NCBI RefSeq assembly: GCF_025148635.1
Contig: NZ_CP102269.1
Location: 4,712,001 to 4,776,000, forward strand
From: Butyricimonas virosa
GTDB taxonomy: Bacteria > Bacteroidota > Bacteroidia > Bacteroidales > Marinifilaceae
DNA: 64,000 nucleotides
Direction of reading: 5' to 3'
Shown here in pieces: positions 18,320-26,607 of this stretch; the stretch's first letter is position 1; every line of letters begins with the position of its first letter. The notes beneath the pieces were generated by a model. That model searched no databases. It was not told the DNA's origin and saw nothing but the letters and a program-made list of their open reading frames with translations. The position numbers were made by a program, and so were the translations under genes.

Positions 18320-19450
18320 CTATAATCTTCGTGTAACTTTTTTTATCGTGCTCTCTTTCCACGTCACGAAATCTCCTTCCAATATGTGTTTACGAGCTTC
18401 ACGTACTAACCACAAATAAAACGACAAATTATGGATCGAACAAATTTGTAGCCCTAAAATTTCATCCGCTTTAATTAAATGTCGCAAATACGCTTTCGAG
18501 TAATCATTATCAACAAAACTCAACCCAGCCGGATCAATACGACTGAAATCCTTCTCCCACTTCTTGTTCTTTATATTGATCACGCCCTCCGTGGTAAACA
18601 ACATACCATTTCTCCCATTCCGGGTCGGCATCACGCAATCAAACATATCCACGCCTAAAGAGATTGCCTCCAAAATATTCTCCGGAGTTCCGACCCCCAT
18701 CAAATAACGGGGCTTATCCTGCGGTAAAATCCGGTTTACGACTTGGATCATCTCGTACATGACCTCAGCCTCTTCCCCAACAGCTAATCCCCCGATAGCA
18801 TATCCTTCTCGATCAAGAGCAACAGCGTGTTCCGCTGCCTTTTCCCGTAAATCCCGGAAAGTACATCCTTGCACGATCGGAAAAAGCGACTGGTGATAAC
18901 CGTACAATGGCTCCGTAGAATCAAATCGTTTCACGCATCGTTCCAACCAACGCTGGGTTAATTCCAATGAATTTTTCGCGTAACCGTATTCACTCTGCCC
19001 CGGGGGACATTCATCAAATGCCATGATAATATCAGCCCCTATCTTACGCTGAATATCCATGACATTTTCAGGAGTAAACAAGTGTTTCGAACCATCAATA
19101 TGAGAACGGAACACGACCCCCTCTTCCGTGATTTTCCGACAATCTCCCAAAGAAAAAACTTGAAAACCGCCACTATCCGTAAGGATCGGACGATCCCATG
19201 AATTAAATTTGTGTAGTCCACCTGCCTCTTCCAACACCTCTGTACCCGGTCGCAAATACAAATGATACGTGTTGCCCAAAATGATCTGGGCCTTAATATC
19301 TTCTTTCAACTCTCTCGCATGCACGGCTTTCACGGTTCCCACCGTACCCACCGGCATAAAGATCGGAGTTTCAATATTCCCATGATCCGTGGTTAACACA
19401 CCACATCGTGCATCACTGTTTTTGTCTTTCGCTAAAAGGGTATATTTCAT
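18320..19450 (-). CDS. tgt: tRNA-guanine transglycosylase (queuosine synthesis)
   Basis: Exchanges guanine 34 for the queuine precursor in His, Asp, Asn and Tyr tRNAs. Motifs seen are LGNTYHLYLRPG, LTDSGGFQVFSLG with the catalytic Asp, GGLAVGE, and MFDCVMPTRNGRNG with the nucleophilic Asp. The length of 376 matches bacterial Tgt. Unusually, the three Cys zinc ligands are absent: where E. coli has ECDCYTC, this protein reads AGLSFVD. The fourth ligand His, in SIHN, is kept. A TATCTTTG -7 box lies at 19479-19472, just upstream of the ATG. Confidence 0.93.
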   Translation of the reverse strand: MKYTLLAKDKNSDARCGVLTTDHGNIETPIFMPVGTVGTVKAVHARELKEDIKAQIILGNTYHLYLRPGTEVLEEAGGLHKFNSWDRPILTDSGGFQVFSLGDCRKITEEGVVFRSHIDGSKHLFTPENVMDIQRKIGADIIMAFDECPPGQSEYGYAKNSLELTQRWLERCVKRFDSTEPLYGYHQSLFPIVQGCTFRDLREKAAEHAVALDREGYAIGGLAVGEEAEVMYEMIQVVNRILPQDKPRYLMGVGTPENILEAISLGVDMFDCVMPTRNGRNGMLFTTEGVINIKNKKWEKDFSRIDPAGLSFVDNDYSKAYLRHLIKADEILGLQICSIHNLSFYLWLVREARKHILEGDFVTWKESTIKKVTRRL

Positions 19451-19558
19451 CTAATCATGATTTTGAGCGCACAAAGATAGGAATAATTAAATCTAAAATC
19501 ATAAATCTAAAATTATTTATATCTTTGGTCCAAATTAAAAAAACAAAAAATAATTGTC

Positions 19559-21769
19559 ATGAGGATGTTTTACAAGTTAATTGTATGTATGTTTATCGTG
19601 GGGTTTGCCCTACCCGGAAACGCTCAAAACAAGGGCAAAAAATTCACTCTGGAAGATTTTAACTTGACCTACACGTTCAGGACACAAGGTGTTTCAGGTC
19701 TTCGTTCGCTAAATGACGGGGAACACTATACAGTGTTGGAAGACAAAGGTAAAAAACTGGTCATGTATAGTTACAAAACCGGAAAAGCCGTAAGCACTTT
19801 ACTAGACTTGAACGATCCCAAGTACAAAGCTGTTCAGACCATCCAAGATTACGAATTCAGCCCGGAAGAAGACCGGATATTGATCTGCACGAATATAAAT
19901 CCGATCTACCGTCGTTCATTCACGGCAGACTACTTCGTGTTCGATTTTAAAAACAAGGAATTAAAACCTTTATCAGAAGGAGGTTCTCAACGTTTGGCAA
20001 CCTTCTCTCCTACCGGAACGAAAGTGGCATTCGTGAGAAATAACAATATCTTTATCGCAGACTTACGTTTCGGTTCCGAAATCCAAATTACCTTTGATGG
20101 GAAATTTAACGAGATCATTAACGGAGCTCCCGATTGGGTATATGAAGAGGAATTCGGATTCAACAAAGCCTTCGAGTGGGCCCCCGACGGATCTGCCCTC
20201 GCGTTCATCAAATTTGACGAATCAGCCGTGAAGACTTACCACATGAATATGTTCAGAGGACAATATCCGGCATACGAACAAAATGCCCTCTATCCCTCGA
20301 ACTATTCCTATAAATACCCGAAAGCCGGAGAAACCAATTCCATCGTGAGCGTCCACGTTTATGACATTAAAGATCGTGTCACCACCCCAATGAATATTGG
20401 TGAAGAAACAGATATTTACATCCCCCGTATCAAATGGACAAAAGATCCGAAAAGATTAGCCATCATGAAACTAAACCGTTTCCAGAATCAACTGGAAATC
20501 CTGTTGGCCAATGCCCGTGTGGGAAGTACAACCGTGCTTTATCGGGAAGAAAATAAATATTATATCGCAGAAAGCAACCTGGACAACTTAATCTTCATGG
20601 AAGACGGGCAACATTTCATCATGAGTAGTGAAAAAAGTGGTTATTCTCATCTTTATTTGTATGCCATGAGCGGTAAAGAAATTCAGCCGATCACTTCCGG
20701 AAAATACGACGTGGTTGACTTCTACGGGTACGATCCGGTAAAAAAACTTTACTATTATGCTTCTCATGAAGAATCTCCTCTGGAAAAATACATCTACTCC
20801 ATTGATTTGAAGGGCAAAAAGAAAAAACTTACCCCGACAAAAGGATGGAATGAAGCAGAATTCAGTAAATCATTCAAATACTATATTAATATAGTATCTA
20901 ACGCAGATATGCCTCACGTGTACACCTTGTACGCAGCAAACGGTAAAGCCGTCCGCACGCTGGAAGACAATGCCGCATTGAAAACAAAACTGGCAGATTA
21001 CGATGTTGCCAAAAAAGAATTCATTCAAATCCCGGCAGCAGACGGAACCACCATGTTAAACGCATGGCTCATGAAACCCGTGGATTTTGACGCATCAAAA
21101 GCTTACCCGTTACTAATCATCCAATACAGTGGTCCAAATTCTCAGCAAGTAAGCAATAGCTGGGGTATGGACTGGACACAATACCTCGCACAAGAAGGTT
21201 ATATCGTGGCTTGTATTGACCCTCGAGGAACTGCAGCCAGAGGGGAAGAATTCCGTAAATGTACCTATATGCAACTCGGCAAAATCGAGAGTGACGATAT
21301 GATCGCCGCGGCCAAATGGCTTGCCGGACAATCTTACATCGATGCTAAAAAAGTAGGTATCTGGGGTTGGAGTTTTGGCGGATTCATGTCATCACTTTGC
21401 CTTATGAAAGGAAATGACGTGTTCTCCACGGCTATCGCTGTTGCTCCCGTTACTCACTGGGGATTCTATGATTCCATTTACACGGAGCGCTTCATGAGAC
21501 GCCCGCAGGATAATCCTTCCGGCTACAATGACAACTCCCCGATTAATTGGGTAAAACACTTAAAAGGAAATTTGTTGTTATGCCACGGAACCGCAGATGA
21601 TAACGTACACGTGCAAAACACCTACGAACTATCAGAAGCTCTCGTGCAGGCAAACAAACAATTTGATATGCAGATTTACACCAACCGTAACCATAGCATA
21701 TATGGCGGTTACACCCGATTACAGCTGTATACCAAATTCGTGAACTATTTAAATCAACACTTGAAATAA
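19559..21769 (+). CDS. dipeptidyl peptidase IV, S9B family
   Basis: A periplasmic serine peptidase that removes X-Pro dipeptides. Residues 1-23 are a signal peptide (FYKLIVCMFIVGFALPGNAQ). The beta-propeller includes DWVYEEEFGF, the Glu pair that binds the substrate amino terminus. The C-terminal alpha/beta hydrolase domain has Ser605 in GWSFGGF, the Asp in GTADDNVH and the His in NRNHSIYGG. The length of 736 is normal. The divergent gap to tgt holds a TATCTTTG -7 box at 19520-19527. A strong terminator follows. Confidence 0.95.
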   Translation: MRMFYKLIVCMFIVGFALPGNAQNKGKKFTLEDFNLTYTFRTQGVSGLRSLNDGEHYTVLEDKGKKLVMYSYKTGKAVSTLLDLNDPKYKAVQTIQDYEFSPEEDRILICTNINPIYRRSFTADYFVFDFKNKELKPLSEGGSQRLATFSPTGTKVAFVRNNNIFIADLRFGSEIQITFDGKFNEIINGAPDWVYEEEFGFNKAFEWAPDGSALAFIKFDESAVKTYHMNMFRGQYPAYEQNALYPSNYSYKYPKAGETNSIVSVHVYDIKDRVTTPMNIGEETDIYIPRIKWTKDPKRLAIMKLNRFQNQLEILLANARVGSTTVLYREENKYYIAESNLDNLIFMEDGQHFIMSSEKSGYSHLYLYAMSGKEIQPITSGKYDVVDFYGYDPVKKLYYYASHEESPLEKYIYSIDLKGKKKKLTPTKGWNEAEFSKSFKYYINIVSNADMPHVYTLYAANGKAVRTLEDNAALKTKLADYDVAKKEFIQIPAADGTTMLNAWLMKPVDFDASKAYPLLIIQYSGPNSQQVSNSWGMDWTQYLAQEGYIVACIDPRGTAARGEEFRKCTYMQLGKIESDDMIAAAKWLAGQSYIDAKKVGIWGWSFGGFMSSLCLMKGNDVFSTAIAVAPVTHWGFYDSIYTERFMRRPQDNPSGYNDNSPINWVKHLKGNLLLCHGTADDNVHVQNTYELSEALVQANKQFDMQIYTNRNHSIYGGYTRLQLYTKFVNYLNQHLK

Positions 21770-21810
21770 AATTTCAAAAGTTGATTCTAGTTTCAGGTTG
21801 AAACAAAAAA

Positions 21811-21852
21811 ACAGATAAGTTGTGATTGAGTCACAACTTATCTGTTTTTTTT
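21811..21852 (+). terminator. Rho-independent terminator after dipeptidyl peptidase IV
   Basis: A perfect 15-bp stem (21811-21825 with 21831-21845) around a TTGAG loop is followed by a run of T residues. Confidence 0.95.
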
Positions 21853-21951
21853 ATATCTTGCAAACGATAGAAATAAACATGATCTCAGTGTAATTATCTT
21901 CGGGATAACCAAACTGAAATCTTAAATCATAAATTTAAAAATAAAAACGTT

Positions 21952-23415
21952 ATGAGTAAATGTATCTGTACGTTAGAACCCAAAGCTATCTGGGAAAACT
22001 TTTATAAACTAACTCAAGTACCACGCCCGTCAAACCATGAAGAAAAAGCCAGAGAATTCGTTATGAATTGGGCAAAAGAGAACGGAATCCATGCTGAAAT
22101 GGACGAGGCTAACAATATATTATTGAGCAAACCGGCAACCCCGGGGATGGAAAACCGCAAGGGAGTTATCCTACAAGGTCACCTAGACATGGTTCCTCAA
22201 AAAAATGAAGACAAACAACACGACTTCACCAAAGACCCTATTGAAGCATATATCGACGGAGAATGGGTAACAGCAGACGGTACCACTCTTGGAGCAGACA
22301 ACGGTATTGGTGTTGCCACTGGAATGGCCATTCTATTATCAAAAGATATTCCTCACGGCCCGGTTGAAGTGTTAATCACTGCTACTGAAGAAACCGGAAT
22401 GGATGGAGCAAACGGTATCCGCCACAACTGGTTAAAAGGAGACATCTTGTTAAATCTTGACTCTGAAACAGAAGGCGAATTGTATGTTGGTTGCGCCGGA
22501 GGTATTGATGGAGAAATCGCATTCGATTACACACCTGAAGCTGTTCCAGCAGGACATAAAGCATTCCAATTATCACTGAAAGGTTTAAAAGGAGGTCACT
22601 CCGGAATGGATATTAACTTAGGTAGAGGAAATGCCAATAAATTATATTTCCGTTTCTTGAAAGCAGTCAGCAAAGAGCTGGATCTTCGTCTTTCTTCCGT
22701 ATCCGGTGGAAACATGAGAAACGCCATCCCGCGTGAAGCATTCGGCATCATGACTGTTCCGGCTGCCAATGCTGACAAATTCCTGACTAAAGTAAAAGAA
22801 TACGAGGGAATATTCAAAGCTGAATTAAGCGCTAAAGAACCGAATCTCACTTTCTTTGCAGAAGAAACAGCTCTTCCACAAAACGTGATGCCGGTAAAAG
22901 TACAATACAACCTGATTAACGCCATCAAGGCTTGCCCGAATGGTGCCATGAGAATGATCGATTCCATGCCGGACACGGTTGAAACATCCAACAACTTGGC
23001 GATCGTGAAAGGTGGGGAAGGAAAGATCGAAATCTACATGTTAATGCGTTCTTCTGTTGAAACTGCTAAAACATCATTAGCTCAAGTAGTAGCATCTGTA
23101 TTTGAACTGGCAGAAGCAAGCAAGATTAACTTTACCGGAGAATACCCGGGATGGAAACCGAATCCGGATTCAGCTATCCGCAAAGAAATGGAAGAAGTTT
23201 ACATGAAATTATACGGTAAGAAACCGGCAATCATGGCTATCCATGCCGGATTAGAATGTGGTATCCTAGGATCTGCCTACCCACATTGGGACATGATCTC
23301 TTTCGGACCGACCATCAGTTCTCCTCACTCTCCAGACGAGAAAGTGAACATCGAATCTGTAAGTAAATTCTGGGAATTCTTGAAAGCTACTTTAGCTGCA
23401 ATTCCTACAAAATAA
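21952..23415 (+). CDS. pepD: aminoacyl-histidine dipeptidase (cytosol non-specific dipeptidase, M20)
   Basis: A cytosolic di-zinc metallopeptidase that cleaves Xaa-His and other dipeptides. The 487-residue length fits PepD. Metal and catalytic motifs are GHLDMVPQKN, TLGADNGIGVA and TEETGMDGA, and the lid domain contains KGGHSGMDINLGRGNA. HAGLECGIL and SFGPTISSPHSPDE complete the active site. It stands alone between two strong terminators, so it is probably monocistronic. Confidence 0.96.
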   Translation: MSKCICTLEPKAIWENFYKLTQVPRPSNHEEKAREFVMNWAKENGIHAEMDEANNILLSKPATPGMENRKGVILQGHLDMVPQKNEDKQHDFTKDPIEAYIDGEWVTADGTTLGADNGIGVATGMAILLSKDIPHGPVEVLITATEETGMDGANGIRHNWLKGDILLNLDSETEGELYVGCAGGIDGEIAFDYTPEAVPAGHKAFQLSLKGLKGGHSGMDINLGRGNANKLYFRFLKAVSKELDLRLSSVSGGNMRNAIPREAFGIMTVPAANADKFLTKVKEYEGIFKAELSAKEPNLTFFAEETALPQNVMPVKVQYNLINAIKACPNGAMRMIDSMPDTVETSNNLAIVKGGEGKIEIYMLMRSSVETAKTSLAQVVASVFELAEASKINFTGEYPGWKPNPDSAIRKEMEEVYMKLYGKKPAIMAIHAGLECGILGSAYPHWDMISFGPTISSPHSPDEKVNIESVSKFWEFLKATLAAIPTK

Positions 23416-23420
23416 TAATA

Positions 23421-23459
23421 AAAATAGACTCCGATGACATTATCGGAGTCTATTTTTTT
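23421..23459 (+). terminator. Rho-independent terminator after pepD
   Basis: A 15-bp perfect stem (23421-23435 with 23442-23456) with a six-base loop is flanked by A and T runs. Confidence 0.95.
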
Positions 23460-23646
23460 CTTCTTTTCGGGAAAAGAAGAAAAAGCCGGGTCCCTCAAAT
23501 AAATCAAGTGTTGCCGATACGTAAAACACCAGAAATTGTTTCAATTTTCCCTCACTTTCAAGCCATTTACTCTATTTTTAAATATTTTAACCACATCGTA
23601 TTGTTTTCTGTATTATCTTTGTATGGAAAATTCATATTATTAAAAC

Positions 23647-25323
23647 ATGACTTTAAAGAAATTGACGTTACCGGAACTCTTGAAAAACAGCTGTTCCAAG
23701 TTTTCAAAAAATTTATCTTTAAATTTTGTCGCAAGCGGAAAAAAAACTTACCAAGATTTATATAACGAAGTCGTATCTATTGCCAACCATTTACTGCATT
23801 TAGGTGTAAAGAAAGGAGACAAAGTTGCCATTTTAAGTGCTAATATGCCAAACTGGGGTATTACCCAATTTGCTATCGCAAACATTGGAGCTATTGCCGT
23901 ACCTGTCTTACCGGGCTTCTGTTCTACTGAACTCCAGAATATACTGGAACACGCGGAGGTTAAAGTGATCTTTGTTTCTCGCTTACTGGCAAAATGTTTG
24001 GAAGGAGTAAAAACACCGTTCCTTGAGCATAAAATCTTGATCAATAACTTTTCAACTATCCCGGAAGGATGTTACCAACCGGAAGAATTGGATAAATTGG
24101 TTCCGGATATTAGTTTGAATAACACAACTCCTCTTCCTGAAGTTTCAATTGAAGAAGAGGACATTGCATCAATCATTTATACCTCCGGTACGACAGGATT
24201 TTCAAAAGGAGTGGTCTTAACACACAAAAATTTGGTATGGGATGCACGTCAGTGTCATACCATCCAACCCGTGGATGAAACCTATCGTTTCTTGAGTATT
24301 CTACCGATGGCACATACTTACGAGAATACGCTGGGATTATTGTTACCCTTGATGTTCGGAGCACAGGTGTATTACTTGGATCGAGTGCCGACCCCGAAAC
24401 TACTTGTTCCGGCGATGCAGAAAATCCGTCCTACTGTAGTTTTATCCGTGCCATTGATTATCGAGAAAATCTACAAGTCGCAAGTGCTACCTAAATTCAC
24501 TAGCTCGAAATTGATGAGCAAGCTCTACCAATTTGCCCCTGCTCGTAAATTATTCAACCGATTGGCAGGAAAGAAACTAATGGAAACCTTTGGTGGGGAA
24601 TTAAAATTTTTCGGAATCGGAGGTTCTAAACTGGATGGAACCGTGGAGCAATTCCTTCGGGAAGCTAAATTCCCTTATGCTATCGGTTACGGGCTTACCG
24701 AAACAGCACCCATGGCTGCGGGTTCCAACCCATCACAGACCTTCCTTCAAGGAGTAGGTCCCGTCATGGAAGGCGTACAAATTAAAATCAACGATCCAGA
24801 CAAGAGCGGACAAGGTGAAATCTGGATCAAAGGTCCTAACGTGATGAAAGGATACTACAAACGTCCGGAACTCACGGCAGAAACCTTCACAGAAGACGGT
24901 TGGTTCAAAACTGGAGATTTGGGTTCTTTTGACAAGAAGAACAGATTAGCTATCCGCGGAAGAATCAAAACCATGATTCTCGGTGCATCCGGAGAAAACA
25001 TCTACCCGGAAGAAATCGAATCTATCATTAATAACTTCCGTTTTGTGAACGAATCCTTGGTAGTGGAAAATAGTGGTAAACTGGTTGCCATGGTTCATTT
25101 CAACATGGAAGAACTTGAAAAACAGTACCAGAAATTAAAAGACCAAGCGGGAAACTACAAAGAAAAAATCAACGATTATATTGAAGAACAAAAACAAGAA
25201 TTACGGGATTACGTGAATGCCCGGGTGAATAACTTCTCAAAACTACAGCTCGTACTCGTACAACACGAACCTTTTGAAAAGACACCTACTCATAAGATCA
25301 AACGTTTCTTGTATTGCAAATAA
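23647..25323 (+). CDS. long-chain fatty-acid--CoA ligase (AMP-binding family)
   Basis: Activates fatty acids to acyl-CoA through an acyl-adenylate. The 558-residue chain has the P-loop-like YTSGTTGFSKGVVLTH (about residues 178-193), GYGLTETAPMAAGS, GWFKTGDLG and the C-terminal catalytic Lys region near the end (THKIKRF). A -7 box (TATCTTTG, 23614-23621) lies 25 bp upstream of the ATG. No lipid genes are adjacent. It ends at a bidirectional terminator. Confidence 0.93.
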   Translation: MTLKKLTLPELLKNSCSKFSKNLSLNFVASGKKTYQDLYNEVVSIANHLLHLGVKKGDKVAILSANMPNWGITQFAIANIGAIAVPVLPGFCSTELQNILEHAEVKVIFVSRLLAKCLEGVKTPFLEHKILINNFSTIPEGCYQPEELDKLVPDISLNNTTPLPEVSIEEEDIASIIYTSGTTGFSKGVVLTHKNLVWDARQCHTIQPVDETYRFLSILPMAHTYENTLGLLLPLMFGAQVYYLDRVPTPKLLVPAMQKIRPTVVLSVPLIIEKIYKSQVLPKFTSSKLMSKLYQFAPARKLFNRLAGKKLMETFGGELKFFGIGGSKLDGTVEQFLREAKFPYAIGYGLTETAPMAAGSNPSQTFLQGVGPVMEGVQIKINDPDKSGQGEIWIKGPNVMKGYYKRPELTAETFTEDGWFKTGDLGSFDKKNRLAIRGRIKTMILGASGENIYPEEIESIINNFRFVNESLVVENSGKLVAMVHFNMEELEKQYQKLKDQAGNYKEKINDYIEEQKQELRDYVNARVNNFSKLQLVLVQHEPFEKTPTHKIKRFLYCK

Positions 25324-25324
25324 T

Positions 25325-25356
25325 AAAAAATCGGGTTCTTAAAAACCCGATTTTTT
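25325..25356. terminator. bidirectional terminator between convergent genes
   Basis: A 13-bp perfect stem (25325-25337 with 25344-25356) has A and T runs forming its outer part, so it can stop transcription from either side. Confidence 0.92.
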
Positions 25357-25363
25357 ATTTCTA

Positions 25364-25939
25364 TCATTTTATTTGAAAGTCCAGTAAACATTCCCCGTCT
25401 AAAAGACCCCGAAGGCGATCCCCGATAGACAAGTTCCTTTGTCGAAAAACTCCCCCACAAAACAAGAAATCTCCTATTTTCAACATATAATACTCAGACA
25501 TTACGGCAAGTGTCTTCTCCGGTTTTTGCGAAATCTCACCAACTTTACCTGTGAGAACACTTTCCCCATTCAATTCAAATGAAAAAATCATATCTTCCAG
25601 CGAGACACCCGCCAATGATTTCATCGAAGAAATTGCAGCCGAAGAATCAAAAGCCATCGCAGCCGAGGGAGATAACGAAGTCGCCAGCAATTCTCTTTCC
25701 AGATTATCCGCATAAAAACGAATTCCAACCCCAACCTCCTCGTAATACCGCTCGGCAAAACGTTCGGCCACGTGTTTTCCGATCTTCCCGATCCGTAATA
25801 CTATTTGCGGCACACAACTCAACTCCGTGGCAAAAGCCGGAATATAGAAATCATCATTGTTTCGCAGGAGGGCATTGTCGCCAATGACATTATAGGCTAC
25901 CTCACCCGCCTCATTATACTCCGCACAAAGTAATTTCAT
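25364..25939 (-). CDS. divergent fumarylacetoacetate hydrolase-like protein
   Basis: A 191-residue protein with the outline of the FAH fold: PQIVLRIGKIGKHV followed by GVGIRFYADNLERELL matches the family segment around VVIGK...GNDVSARD, and MLKIGDFLFCGG matches LKPGDLIFTGG. The usual metal-binding acidic residues are not obvious, so activity may be lost or altered. It lies 37 bp downstream of the nitroreductase and may share its transcript. Family assignment is moderate; substrate unknown. Confidence 0.55.
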   Translation of the reverse strand: MKLLCAEYNEAGEVAYNVIGDNALLRNNDDFYIPAFATELSCVPQIVLRIGKIGKHVAERFAERYYEEVGVGIRFYADNLERELLATSLSPSAAMAFDSSAAISSMKSLAGVSLEDMIFSFELNGESVLTGKVGEISQKPEKTLAVMSEYYMLKIGDFLFCGGVFRQRNLSIGDRLRGLLDGECLLDFQIK

Positions 25940-25976
25940 TTCTACAATCCAAAATTTAGAATCAAACTTTCAATTA

Positions 25977-26543
25977 TCACAGAATCACCAATTCATCCAA
26001 AGCCCGTTTCGGTACATGATGCGATCCGTCCGTCTCCCGCCAATACTTGTAATCACCGTCTTTCATCTCTTCCAACACCACCGTTTCCTTCGGTTTGCCC
26101 AAAGCGATAACATACATGATCTTCAAATGCTCCGGTAATTGCAATACCTCACGCAAAGACTCGTTCTTAAAAGCCTTGATAATACAACCACCATACCCTT
26201 TCTCCACGGCTCCCAACAATATAGTCTGTGCTTGAATCCCGTCATCACACAAACAGTTCTCCACGATAGAAGTATCCAACAATTGAATCAGATAAGCTGC
26301 CGGACGTTCTCCCTCTTCCGGACCATCCCAATCTTTTAGATAACCTGCCCATGCTAAATTAGGAAACACCTTGTCACACAAATCAACATCTGCCACCACC
26401 TTATACTTCAACGCCTGCGCATTTCTTCCCGATGCACAATACCGAGTCAGCCCAACCAATTCCGTCAATTCCTCCCGTGAGATCCGAACATCCAGAACAA
26501 AACGACGGTAACTTCTATTTTTTAATAACAGTTCTTTCAGCAT
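25977..26543 (-). CDS. nitroreductase-family FMN oxidoreductase
   Basis: A 188-residue flavin enzyme. The N terminus LLLKNRSYRRF matches the FMN-phosphate-binding R-S-x-R-x-F motif, with SGRNAQALKYKVV as the conserved N-A-Q stretch. EKGYGGCIIKAFK and YVIALGKPKE are typical of the C-terminal half. Physiological substrate cannot be predicted. Divergent from the nuclease gene across a 64-bp promoter region, and probably followed by the FAH-like gene. Confidence 0.88.
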   Translation of the reverse strand: MLKELLLKNRSYRRFVLDVRISREELTELVGLTRYCASGRNAQALKYKVVADVDLCDKVFPNLAWAGYLKDWDGPEEGERPAAYLIQLLDTSIVENCLCDDGIQAQTILLGAVEKGYGGCIIKAFKNESLREVLQLPEHLKIMYVIALGKPKETVVLEEMKDGDYKYWRETDGSHHVPKRALDELVIL

Positions 26544-26552
26544 AAATCTATA

Positions 26553-26581
26553 TTGAATCTAATGATTAAATTGTAAATTTG
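26553..26581 (+). promoter_or_regulatory. sigma-ABfr-like promoter for the AddB-like nuclease gene
   Basis: A TTG (26553-26555), an 18-bp spacer and TAAATTTG (26574-26581) fit the Bacteroides promoter pattern and lie 27 bp before the ATG. Confidence 0.45.
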
Positions 26582-26607
26582 TTCCGAAACAAAAATAGTA
26601 ATAAAAT

